A DNA stretch of 64,000 bases from Sarcomyxa edulis (taxonomy: Eukaryota; Basidiomycota; Agaricomycetes; Agaricales; Mycenaceae), in the NCBI GenBank assembly GCA_009761415.1, contig QUOL01000006.1:1178001-1242000 (forward strand), read 5' to 3'. Of the stretch, positions 25,573 through 37,800 are shown piece by piece. Each line of letters opens with the position of its first letter. Position 1 is the stretch's first letter. The notes beneath the pieces are model-generated. The model was given only the letters and a program-made list of their open reading frames with translations. It was not told the origin of the DNA and did no database searches. The position numbers and the translations under genes are program-made.

Positions 25573-28500
25573 ATGTCAAGGCGAAGCCATGATAGTTTCG
25601 CCCACGAGAAACGTCTCTCCAAATATCGTGTCACGGACGATGATTTATTCAGGTACGTATACACCCTTTCATTTTCTACTGGCCAACACTGAACTAGATG
25701 CATCTTCCAGCTATACACTCCGTGTAGCGTGCGTGCCAACCATCTTGACGTTGCCCAGGAGGCGTTTGCTGACCGAGACACCCTGATGTCTTCTAGTCTA
25801 CTGAGCTACATGATGCTCCCAAAGGCTGCGGAGACTGCTTCAGCTGAAGTCCGAGAGAAAGAACATGTATCTAGGATATCTGGAGCATTGTCAAGCTCCA
25901 TCTTCTCCCTCGGTGACCTGTTCAAGGACGTCAGGGATGGGCCCAAAAGTGTCAAGTTCCCAGAGAAGCTCATGAAGGTGTTAGAACAGAAGTTGCAGGA
26001 TATAGCTATGGGGAAGGATCCCGCGTGCGTGATCCCCGCGTTAACCAATATGTTTCCGCGACTGACCCACAGTGCCCAGTTACTCTGATCAGCTCGTTCG
26101 GAGAACCATGGCCAAATTCTATGGCCAATTCATGAATGATAGCTTCAAACGGCAAATGAAGGAAAACCGAAAGATCGAGGAGCTGATATTGATGTTCGCT
26201 ACCCATGCTACAGGCGTCTTGAAGAAGGAACCCACTCTGATCGGCGATGCATGGAAACTTGAGTTGAACAACCATATCGCGCAATTTGTCAAGATGCTTC
26301 GTGAATGCCTCCGAAATGTCAGTCACGTCTCACCAGAGCTCACCGCAAGACTGGACACATACGCCGCGAAGTTGGCTCCCTCGCAAACGCCTAGTGATTC
26401 TGGGTACGAGTCGGCGTCGACAAATCGGGATTCGTATCGGGACTCTATATCCTCAACGATCAGTGGGACCGTCTCAGACATGCAGTTAGTACGGACTGTT
26501 GCTGCACTCTTCAAGATTCCAGAACCCACCGCTCAGAAGGAGGTAGATCAGTTGCGATCGTTTTGCACGGAAAAGGTGAGATAAAGTCTCTTCCAGATTT
26601 CATCGATGACTGACTCGTGACTGACTCGACTCGTTAGGCCGCACTCACCGACCTGAAAGTGAGTCGAAACGGAGACGGATGGTCCAAGCGCTGGCTGATA
26701 GTTTCTACAGACATGTCTCAAGAACATTGCAGCAGGCGCACCATTCCCTGGCCGCCGCGAAGACTTTGACACAGATGAAGCTTGGCAACACTGGCGAACC
26801 ACAGAGACGACGCACCTACAGCAACTCATGGTCGCGATGGTGAAATTCAATCCGGAACTAGCCAAATCTACGCCGACAGATGTCCCTTTATCTCAGCAAA
26901 CAAGCAACGGTGCTCGACCTGGGTCGGTTTATTCCGTCGTTGATTCTCCAGTCCCAGTAGGCACTGCCAGTCGACATGCATCGGTCAGCAGCCGTCGTTC
27001 CTTTTTTGGTGGAAATAGCTTGGACCACTTTCCAGCTGAGGACAGCATCCAGGAAGAAATTGACGCTGACGATGAATTACCTGTGGGTCATCACTTCACA
27101 TATATCCCTCCGAATCCGAAACAATTCTACAAACGGCTTGTTGAATATTGTCTCGTATCTGACTTGGAAACCATGCTGAGCCCCGAAGTCGACGACAATG
27201 ACGAAGTCTCGCTGGGTATCTTATCGCCTCACCATATCGAGCTTCTCAATGAATGTGCATTACGGTGGCGGATAGGACAACCGTATCGAGTCACATGCTT
27301 CCTAGATCTGGTTAAGCAGTTTTACGAGCGTAACGATGTTCCAATGGAATGTATACCCGAGGCTCTCCAAGGAATCACTAAAGCAATGCACGATATCGAT
27401 CTTGAGAAATGGCCAGTCCAAGATGTGCGTTATAACTTATCTTCGACCTCTACTTATCGTCCTGATGTTCGTCTAGTCCGACTACCTCTCCACTATCTAT
27501 GGCGCACTCTTCAACATATTCCTCTCTTCGCTCTACCACGCTATGGATAATATTCCGAATCTAAAACGAGCCGACATCGAACAATACCTTTCCGTTCTGG
27601 AGCATGTCCGGGATAGTGGTTTACTAGAACGATTTGACGTTGATGTCAATGCTCGTTTGTCGGATGTACAGGATCGTATTCGGGAGGTGGCGGCACATTA
27701 TTATGAGCTCAAACTCCAGGAGCTGCAGGCAGCCCCCGGGGTGAATCGAGCATTACCTCTTTTACTAATGACGGACGAGATTGAAAAATCGGCCAAACTT
27801 CTAGACAAGAGATTCCCCGAGCCTATTCTTGGGTGAGTTCTCCTTATCCGAGCTTTGTTCATGACTAACTCGCATATTGTCTCTTCGAAGGGAACTTGAC
27901 ATTGTATCTCTGGTGGTCGAAGTTGAGGTTCCACATTTTGTCACAGACCTTCAAAATTCGCAAAAACGGTTGTTTGAATCTTCAATGAATGGACCGACAC
28001 CAGATGTGCCTATTCAAGATATATTTGCATTATATCGTAGAACAACGATCATTGTCGGGATGTTCCATGCTTTTTGTCCGCGGTAAGTGGCCGTCGTCCT
28101 CTCACTAGATGTGGCGTTCATCAAGATCATGCTATATAGGGGACAGCTTGACTTCGATATCACAGCATTTTTCGAACCTTACGTCAGACAATGGCTTGCG
28201 ACTACGGACAGCAAGACAGGTCAATGGGTAGAAGCTGTAAGTGACCTTCCTCTTTTAAGGTGAGGAAGCGATGAAATTGATCAAATATCTGCTCTGTAGG
28301 CAATAGCGGCAGACAAGGTAATAGCTGTTCAGTCAATATGCTTCGTGACTCTAACAATGATATTTATTGCAGTTTCAAGCCGAAAGTTCAGAAGGCCATA
28401 GTTCATCGATCGTCGACTTATTCGATTCCCTTCAGAGTCCGATCACCTTTTTGCAGGATTTGGACTGGTCAGATGATTATCAGAGAGCAAGATTTTCCAC

Positions 28501-30529
28501 AAGTCTATCAAAGGTGAATAAACTGCCTTATGCAGATTACCATCATGTCTAATTTCTCCCCGTCTTACTTTTGCAGACCATCTCCAAAGCCGTCGAACAA
28601 TATTGTCGAAGCGTGGAAGAACTCTTCATGTCAGAAATGTTCCCGCGGCCGACGGACTTCATTCAACCACAGAAATCGTCTGCGTGGCTCGAGAAAGCAA
28701 GACAATTGGCAATTCAAGGCGAGAAGAAAGTTGAACCCTTCAATTTCCGCCCAGAGTCTTGTGTCAAGTTGAACAATGTCGAAGCTGCTCGAACTCTCTT
28801 GGACAAGATGTATACCCAATTGCAAGCTGACACGATAGCAGAGATCTTGCAGCAACACGGCCCTCCTGTCCCAGATAAAGTCGATCGCCCTAGGTTCCTG
28901 TTCACTGTCAAGATTGTCATTGCCGAAGGCCTCGTACCACTTGACAGCAGTCCTTCGTCGAAACTGGATACATTCATCACACTCAGTGACGAAGCTGGCA
29001 ATCGATTAGCGAAGACTCGGACAATTTACGAAACGCTGAACCCTCGCTGTGAGTAGATGCAATCATTGCTATTGAGATCTTGACACTCATTGGATTTCTT
29101 GTTTCAGGGGACGAAACTTTCGACCTATCAATCGACAAAGCTCTCTGGTTAATGGTCAGCGTCAGAGACCGTGCCTTGGTAGGGAAACATGACACAGTCG
29201 GACGAGCCTATCTATGCTTGGACCCCCGACGATTTGGTGATTTCTTGACCCATGACTTGTGGATGGATCTGGATACGCAAGGTCGAGTGCTGATACGCGT
29301 CAGTATGGAGGGTGAGAAGGATGATATTCAGTTCTATTTCGGACGGGCGTTCCGATCTTTGAAGAGGGCAGAAGCAGATATGCTTCGAATCTTCATTGAT
29401 AAGGTTTGTAGATCATTCTATCCTTTCTTCAGTGTATGGTCTAATGTTGGCTGAATCGTTTTCCAGATGTCGCCATTCATTCAACAGTGTCTCTCGCGGA
29501 ATGTACTCAAGACACTGGTCAAAAGTAACATCAGCCTTGATTATAACAAGGCCTTGGGGAATGTAACTGCTCTGTATCGCTCGGCGGTCGGCGCGTCGTC
29601 GAGCGAAGTGCAGATTCCCTTGCCATCGGCAGAGAAACCTCGCATCCGGCCTGAAGAACTCTCAGACGTTGAGATCGAGCAGGCGATCCTACCATTATTT
29701 GACTACTTCGATGCGAATCTGCAGACGCTGAACACTTATCTAAGTGAGTCGGCGAAGGAGATGGTAATGACTCGGGTGTGGAAAGAGATCCTGGTTATCA
29801 TCGAAGGCCTTCTTATTCCTCCATTATCGGACGTCTCGAGTGATATGAAGCCACTCAGCGACAAAGAGGTGGACATTGTGTTCAAATGGCTGAAGGTAAT
29901 TCTTGTCCGTCTTTTCTGTATACCTCTCACTGACTGACTGACGTCACCAGTTCTTGCGCGACTACTTCTACGTCGGGGGAGAAGGCCCAGTGCCTCTGGA
30001 AGTTCTCCAGAACCAGAAGTACCGTGATGTGGTCTCGATACGGCTGTACTACGACTGGCATACGTACGTCTTTCATCTTGTTGTAGCCATTTGTCTCCTA
30101 AAACTTCCTTATAGTGACGCATTGATGGAAGAGTGTGTTCGCATGATGCAGCAGACCCTCCGCGCATCTCCAGCCATGAAGAAACGAGCGAAGAGTGTAT
30201 ACACACAGCGTAACTTGGGGACAATCAAGGAGCGTAAGAAGGAAAAACGGGAAGAGAAGGAGGTTTCGAATGGGGAGACAATTATGAGAATACTGAGAAT
30301 GAGGTACGTCGATCTAATCTCGATTTTCAGGCCGGGTACTGACAAAGAGTTCTTGTTATCTAGGCCCGGAACCTCCGATTTCATCGCTCAACAGCTCCAG
30401 ATTATGACGGCTATGCAACAAGAACAAGAACAACGAGCGAAGGAGACTGCGGATAGAAAATTACAACGACCTTCCAATCGACAGTCGAGTCAAGTACCAC
30501 CTGTACCTCCTCTACCCGGGCAGGCTTGA
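25573..30529 (+). CDS. Munc13/UNC13-like exocytosis protein with C2 domain
   Basis: Fungal relative of Munc13, tethering secretory or endocytic vesicles at the plasma membrane (fission yeast Ync13 is the studied relative). Sixteen exons give 1358 residues: 25573-25652, 25728-26024, 26080-26575, 26638-26658, 26711-27424, 27477-27832, 27891-28082, 28140-28236, 28300-28317, 28373-28513, 28577-29048, 29108-29403, 29467-29895, 29951-30063, 30115-30303, 30364-30529. A helical MHD1 region lies before a C2 domain (about 920-1050: FLFTVKIVIAEGLVPLDSS ... WDETFDLSI ... VGKHDTVGRAYL), followed by MHD2 (WKEILVIIEGLLIPP). Few C2 aspartates stand in Ca2+-binding positions, so calcium dependence is doubtful. 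Two micro-exons (21 and 18 nt) are in frame. The C-terminus is Gln/Glu-rich and Pro-rich. Confidence 0.88.
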
Positions 30530-30818
30530 TTTACCCATTCACCCCATCGAGACCCTGTTTTTTTGGACCTTTCGATGCCACCCTTCGTTTTCTACTCTGA
30601 TACCTTGCATAGTATACCGTACTTTTTTCCGTTTCTCCTTGTCGATGCCTGTTTAATGTTTGACAATCCTGCGTGTACATGGGACATTACAGCTGTATTT
30701 TCGTATATCAGGAAGAAACTTGTTTATGAGCTCCGTTCAACTAGTCCCTTGAGTCAAAGCCTGCCTCAGATTGTGGCAAACAACTCGGATTGCTGATGAT
30801 GGCGACCTTTCTCATCGC
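30530..30818. other. Convergent intergenic
   Basis: Short gap between the Munc13-like and F-box-like genes, which converge here. T-rich runs fit 3' UTR sequence; nothing else is seen. Confidence 0.45.
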
Positions 30819-32648
30819 TCAACTAAGTATCTCCAGATCCCACCAATTGACGGTATCTACTTTCCTTTCCCCTCGGGCTCGGGCTCGATTTCGAATGTCG
30901 AAGAAGACTTCTTTCCAGAGACGTACCTCCCGAGGTATCTGTTCTTCAACGGCGACTATCATTCCATCTGTACTAGGACTTTGACTTCCAACAAATAATC
31001 CTCCAACTTCGTGAGATCCGGACTCCTCCTCAGACTCGTCATCGGAGGGTACAATCAGATATCCTTCTCGCACAATCCTGCTGTCCTCGAGAATACAACA
31101 AATTCCCGGCAAGATCCTTGTTAGACAATCCACGACCTCCTTCGGATCACGAATCGTAGAGGGCTGGATGCGCAAGAATGAGATATTGGTGTTATAAATG
31201 AATGATTTATCGTCCGATTCTATGACCTCACTGCAATCTGTATCACTTGCGTCCAGAATGATATCCAATAGTCGCAAATCGGGACACCCGGCAGTCAAGG
31301 CCAGCAACCCCTTCATTGAGAAGTGAGTCCCGATTGGTATATCAATATTGTTGTCTACCCCCGTCATGAACGTGAACCGCTCTAACGCAGGCCAGGTCCT
31401 GGAAACGTCCTTCAACCAGGTATCGTCTAATGCATGCGAACGACACAATTTCCCCAGTCTAAGAGCCAGATGTTTTATACCTGGCAATCCTAGTAGAGGT
31501 TTCAGAATGACAGACGGAAGACACGGCATACCGTCAATGCCAATGGGCTCGGAGATGTTATCCATGAGACCTAGAGTATGGATGGTTTTTCCTATACGAC
31601 AAGCCGCGAGAATATCTAGAAACTTTTGCAACCTAGACATAGGCTGAACCTCTCCTTCTACAAGCCCTTCCGGAGTGATGTAGACTTGGAGACCGGCGAG
31701 CTTTCCACTAATGACGTGTAAAATGGGGACACAATCCAACCAGGAGCGCGTCTCCAATGTTAGTGCACGGAGGCTCGGGAAGTAATCTTTGTGATCATGA
31801 TCATCAACTGCAGCCTCTCCACTCGGACGCGTGAAAACGTCAGCAGGGAGACACCCCATTTCCAATACCTCCAAGTGGGGAAGTCGAGCCAGGTGAAGGA
31901 GTGCGTTCTTGGATAGCTCAATCTCGAGACAATCGACGTGTACGAGCATATCCAAGTTGCATAGACATTCGGAGAAACGCGCGATTGCGAGCTCCGAGCC
32001 AGGAGCGATGTAGCAGTAGGCTCGTATGCTTTTGATATTGTTTGCGAATTGCGGAATCGTTGAGAATAAATCAACAAGGTAGCGATAAGGAAACGCGTCG
32101 CCTAGATACGGAGGGTAGTAGACCTCGACGATGAGATGATCCAGCTCCGGGCCCAGAAAATGCTGAACGATGGGTATTATGTATGGGCTTTGGATGGTCA
32201 GAGAACGCAGATTTGGGATCAACTTCCCGAGACCGCGCTCGCGTTTGTACTCGGCGAGACGACCGAGAATGACTCGGACTGTTTCTGCAGCCTTACGTTG
32301 AGACTCGGCGCGGGAATCGACCCATCGCAAGTTCAAAATGAGTGACTTGACCCAGCGAGCGTAGAAGTCAAATCGCACCCAATCGGTGTCCACGATATGT
32401 CGCGCTAAGGCCTGGAGAAGAAGGAATCAATATATTGCTAGTATAACGGTGTAGAGCAAGCGTACATTGTCCGGCAGGACTCCGACCAAAGGTGTCAAGT
32501 TGTTTATCTCATACCACACCCGACTTAATCCGGGCTCCTTGAACAGTTGACATGTCAAGGCAAAGTTGAGCATATCGGGACGAGAACCGCATTGAGCAAT
32601 CATATACAGGATATCAGAGATCTGAAGGGCACGACCGACAGCGCTCAT
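30819..32648 (-). CDS. F-box/LRR-like protein
   Basis: Two exons give 591 residues: 32466-32648 and 30819-32411. The N-terminal stretch around ISDILYMIAQCGSRPDMLNF ... ALTCQLFKEPGLSRVWYEI matches a divergent F-box (bound by Skp1 in SCF ubiquitin ligases). The rest shows irregular leucine-rich repeats such as IPNLRSLTIQSP, LPHLEVLEMG and FPSLRALTLETR. Basidiomycete genomes carry large families of such proteins, generally uncharacterised; substrates cannot be predicted. The C-terminus is acidic (DDESEEESG). The start was placed at the first ATG before the F-box. Confidence 0.75.
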
Positions 32649-33050
32649 GGTGTTCGGAGTAAGTTGCAAAGTTTAATTCGCTGCACGTGGACGTATGGGC
32701 GCATGGGGGTGTCTATTTGGTCTATATTTGGCCCTCAGCCTTTTGTTCGACTGCTCTTTGTTCTTTTTTTAGAACGTGCCACTCTGAACAATGGCTTGCA
32801 CGTCTCCCCCACGACCGGCGACTGCCAGTCCTAAATACAATGGATATCCTGCAACACGTTTTCACATAAAACAAATTCATGTTGGTCTGCAAGTTCACCC
32901 TCACTCTTCTTCACCTTCTTGCAGCCTCCACGCGTCTTACGCTCGTGTTTCACGCTCTTTCACTCATTTGGGTGCTGGTACACCTCCTTTCTCTTCTAAC
33001 GTCTAGCCTGGTTGCTCCCTCAAGATCCTTCACTCCAATAATTTTCCAGA
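32649..33050. promoter_or_regulatory. Divergent intergenic promoter region, F-box / membrane protein
   Basis: 402 bp between two divergent start codons. C/T-rich sequence at about 32900-33050 precedes the downstream ATG. No specific operator is recognised. Confidence 0.4.
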
Positions 33051-34128
33051 ATGCTCCCTCCTCGTGCTTGTACGCTGTTCGAAGCATCTGTCTAGATATC
33101 ACCCCGGTTGACTGACTTGATTCTTAGATACATTTATTGGTCTGAATGGCCTGCGTATCCTGAGCATCATTGCCCTTCTCCTTGTCTTCTCTTCTTCTAT
33201 CGTTATCATGGTCCATGATATCGAAGCGGTCAATCGTTTTGTGGCAGCGGGGAAGGCAAGTGGGGGTAGCGACTCTACTGCTACGGATGACGGGAGTTCG
33301 GGTGATACCGATTATATATCGTACGCCATGGATTCTTGATTGTCTCAATTGTAATCTAAACTTCCTTATTTAGAGGTTCAACGGTTCCTAACCAACCTGC
33401 TGGTGCTTTCTGGGCAACTCTTAATCGCCTCCTTATTATTTTTCAAACCATTGTTCTTATTCTCTCCGAGATTGGCTGGCCCTCTGCGTTCTTCTCCCGG
33501 TATTTTCCTGTCCTTGGTGAAGAGTTTGGTCTAGGAGCTCTAGGCATCATTCAGGGCCTGTAAGTCCAATCTGCTATTACTATTTCTTTGCAAAGGCTCA
33601 TCATAAGTTCACACCAGCATCGGCGCAGCAGTCCTCTCGCACCACGTTGACGACTTTGCACTCGTCTCCTCATTTTTCCTTTTCGCCATCGCCTGTCTCA
33701 ACATGCTTGCAGGCCTCATCTGGCGTCAATCCGCCAAATCCAAACGATCCATCACCTCCTGGCGTGAACACGCAAAGAGTGCATTGCCCACACACGTCGC
33801 TGGCGTCGATGTTAGACCTATGATGCCCTCTGCTCCTCCAGCATTCATGTCAAACATATTCTCGGGGCACAAGAATGATGATAACAGCAACAATAACGAG
33901 AAACCTCCCAATAGAGCTGGACTCGGGTTTGGAAGACAGGCAGAGAAGGCTGCTGCTTTGAAGGGTGTGTATATTCGTTGTTGATGTCTTAACATCTCCA
34001 TCCTGACATCCGCCTACTTTTCGCTAGGCTATTTCATTTCTAGACCCATAGAATCACTTCCTCGGTACGCCGCCAAGACTACAGCTACTGGCTCTACCCA
34101 GTACAGTTCCAGTCCAACGGCTATCTGA
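33051..34128 (+). CDS. Fungal integral membrane protein, four transmembrane segments
   Basis: Five exons give 281 residues: 33051-33069, 33128-33320, 33374-33559, 33618-33964, 34028-34128. It starts MLPPRAYTFIGLNGLRILSI and shows hydrophobic helices at ILSIIALLLVFSSSIVIMV, LLIIFQTIVLILSEIGWP, LGALGIIQGLIGAAVLS and FALVSSFFLFAIACLNMLAG. The loop after helix 1 is Ser/Gly-rich and the C-terminal 110 residues are soluble and Asn/Pro-rich. This layout is common in small conserved membrane proteins of basidiomycetes of unknown function; no catalytic motif is visible. Confidence 0.75.
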
Positions 34129-34850
34129 AGTTTTTCTCCTAACAATGACTCCTTATTTACAGACGTTAATATCCACGAATGCGCCTCAATGATCCTCTCC
34201 ACTCCCTCATCCACGATCCTCTACTGTACCCGACGCTACCATCCTCGTTTATCTATATCTACAGCGTTTAACCTAATCATTACCTATCATGTAGCTATAG
34301 CTCGTAGTCCCCAACCTTATATATCGAATCATCCAGGTCGTGTACTATCAACTTCCTGGGAAGTCTCCCTTCTGGAAGAAAAACGCGTCGCGCGTTGGTC
34401 GCGTGAACGTTCAATTGGGTTAAGTTAGCATTATGAGGCTGTTTCTACTTCTCTTCTGATGTCTAACGTGACAGTCCTCATCAACGATTCGAATTCGCTG
34501 TCTTCTCCTGATCATCATACTCAGCTTTCAAAGAAGCTTCATGTGGAAATGATATTAATCTAAATGCTATGCTCTATATACTGCAAGCCGCCTTCGAGAC
34601 ACTGAATAAATTAAAACGATACAATCGAGATGGTCGTACAAAGAAGAAAGGAAATAAAGGTTGCTCTATATTCTAATGAGGGAAAGTAACTATAGTACAT
34701 CGATTTTTTGCAAAACGAAAGGCAAGGCAGACGAAAGGGCACAACAGACGAGAGGGACATATCGACAGTTGGAAAGGTACAGCAGACGAAAGGCAATAGC
34801 AGCAGACGTGAAGCATATATCAAAAGAAAGGAATGGCAACAGACGGGAGA
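34129..34850. other. Intergenic with CAGACG-rich stretch
   Basis: No gene is seen. Between about 34725 and 34865 the motif CAGACG recurs five times within purine-rich sequence, just beyond the stop codon of the next (minus-strand) gene, so it would lie in its 3' UTR. Confidence 0.5.
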
Positions 34851-37800
34851 TTAAACAGCGAACGACGGATAGACCTTGATTAAGTCCTTTGGAGATGGTT
34901 TTTCCAGGCAAACTGGACAATGTCCTTTGACCTCTAAAGCTCCAGTAATACATCTTTGAGAGAAAGAAAGTCAGAGACGAATCACCGAAAAAAAACACAA
35001 GACTCACGATTCACAAAAGATATGTCCACAGGGAGTGACTGTGGCGAGTTTTGGGAATTGGCGGCACATGGGACACATCAATGTAGCGTTTCCCCCCTTC
35101 CCAGAATGAGGATGATGTTCGACCTGCTTCCAGGTACTCTCAACTGGCTTCGCTGGCCAACCAACGTAGACCATCCCAGATTCTGCGATCTCGCCAGAGG
35201 TGAGCAAGGTGTGCTCAAGAAGCATGCTGCTGTTTTCCATTGAGGCTCCGGATAGCAGTCGTGACCCTGCGCGCAGAGCACAGCTGTGCAATGTGTCAAT
35301 AAGTATTCAAGATCTTGATGAAGATGCAGACTTACCCATCACCGATCTTGAGGGAATTGAGGGCAAAGTTTCCCCTGGAGTTGATATGAGCTACGACGGA
35401 ACAATCGTCCAATGCCACGTCGTCACCGAGCTGTCGAACGATCAGTTTAGCGTTTCATTCAATAGTCAAATAGAATGACAATGAACTGACCTGCACTAAA
35501 TCAGGTTCAGTCAGAAGTCCGACCTTTCCACCGGCCCAAACTGCGCAATTCCGGCCTATCGTAGAACCCATCGCACGGTAGAACCATACCATGTATGCGG
35601 AGCCCGTAAGACTGGCAAGGACTCCTCCGTTTCCGTAGCCTTTGTAAAGCACGCGCGAGACAACAAGGTGAAGCTGCCAACGTTGACAGTAGCTGCTCTT
35701 GTCCCACTCGTAGCGGCCGTCATGTCTTCGGCCTATGATCATCCATTTTGACAGTACCACCCAGAACATAGCGCCGAAGGCCTGGATATTGAGAACGATT
35801 ATGAACGCTAGAGCGATGAGACCGTAGAGAGTGCCGATGCGGTACCAGGTCTGGCCGAATAAGTCTTGCTTCCGGAAATGGATAGTGAGTTGACGAAGCA
35901 TCTGAGCAGCAGCCACAGCGCTAACCGACCAATAGATGGCGGACGTAGTAGCGACGAGGATATGGATGATCACGAGCATGAAATAAGGGAAAACGAAGAA
36001 ATTGGCCTGGCGTTTGTGGAATGCTCGGCCGAAGGGAGTCGTTGTGTCACTGTTAGGATCGGCATCTTTCGAGCCTCCGTTGAAGCAAATGGCTTCTCCA
36101 TGATCTATAACGAAGACAATGTAAACAACAAACCAATCAATAATCCAGCGTCGTACTCACCATTACCCATCCATGTAGAACCGTCCTCGTACTCTGTGTC
36201 TCTTCTCGACAACGAGCCTGAGCCCATGACGGTACGTCTTCCTATTACCGTTCCTGTGGAAATACAACCGTAAGTCTTCTACAATACCGCCAAGAACTTC
36301 TCAGAAGTGAAACTTACCAGGCAAAAGGACGACACGATCCGCGATCATCGCTAGTGCGATGAACGTCAGTTCCGCACGTCGGCTTCGGAGGAGAGAGACA
36401 TACCTCCAGCCCCAATCGAGATACGCGCACTACCCATCCGATCTGATGTGAAGAGTTCCGAACGAGACCCAAATACAACATCATCACCGATGTCTAACAA
36501 CTCGGGATCGGGGCAGTGGACGCCTGACCCAGGCCAGTAGACGCGTTTGCCGACCTTTGCACCCATGCACCTGAAAAGGACCTAAAAATGAATATAGTTG
36601 AGTTATACAGCAAGCGGGTCGGAGGCTACATGCACTCACAGATGTCGCCTCATAATGGGTACCAAGTATACCCAAAGCTTGCTTGATATTGTATTGGGAA
36701 AGCAGGCTCGAATTGATGTATCGCCGAAGGTGGGATATCTGAGTAGCGTTCGTCATCAAACATTCCCTGTTGAGACCCAGGAGACGTTTGACGATAATGC
36801 CCAGAATGACGCGAATCAAAGGAGTGAAAAGCGCTCGTACGACCCTGGACAGTGTGTGCCTGTATGACGATCTTAGCGACATGTGAAATCAAGTAATAGC
36901 CAAGGATACACACCATACGATTCGTTGAGGAGAAGCAAACCAGTGGATGACAATTTCCATCGAGTTCCAACCATCTTTCTCGACGACAGTCTGATCCAGC
37001 ATAAGCCAGAGTGCAGCGAACCACGGTATATCTGGATGGGACGATCTATCAGTCGCGAGTTTTGAATAGAAAGTAATTCAAGAAACAAAACATACAGGAG
37101 ATAACATTGACAATGAGGATGATTGGCCAAGCGATGAACACTTGAAGAGCCCAATGAGGCTTCGGGAGCATTGTTCGGTTGTAGGCAGCGAAGGCTTTCG
37201 GCGACGGATCTTCGTGTGAGGAAGCATGAGGACCGTAGATCGCACCATCCGCGATAACAGCACCAGGAGAGATCGGCGTAAATGTATTGATCACAGCTTT
37301 TCGTCCAACTACGATGGGCCCAAGGCGGAAATAACCATCGCGCTCGACACAGAACCCGCGGACCAGAGTTTTGTCAATGCGACAGCCATCACAGAGGGTA
37401 AGCATATCGAATTCTCCCAGCCTCGCCTTCTTATCGATGACAACGTTCTTACCGATGTGAGCTCCAAGAAGACGGTAGTAGAAGATCTCGAGTGTAGGAT
37501 GCATGCCAAAGATACCACGCCCAGCAGACCTGAGAGATTGATCGACGATCCACCATCGTAGATGATAGTTTGACCACCTAGAAAAACCAGATGAACATCC
37601 GGTAACTATCGATGCTTTGATATCCCAACTTACATGATATACTCCCCAGGTTTATACCTGCCGATGACGACCCACTTGAAGATGATAGACGCAATAGGGC
37701 AAACGATTCGGGAAGCCAACCGAGCGATAATGATCGAGACCAGGAGCGCCGAGACACGCTCCCAATAACTAGTATTGATCCACTTGGACATCGCAGAAAG

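Noticed and set aside
30819..32411. Possible intronless gene starting at the second exon of the F-box-like gene
   Set aside because: Joining to 32466-32648 adds an ATG and an F-box-like N-terminus in frame, which is a better model.
34725..34865. CAGACG-rich stretch as a CRISPR-like or regular tandem array
   Set aside because: Spacing is irregular and units are not conserved; it is low-complexity 3' UTR sequence in a eukaryotic genome.
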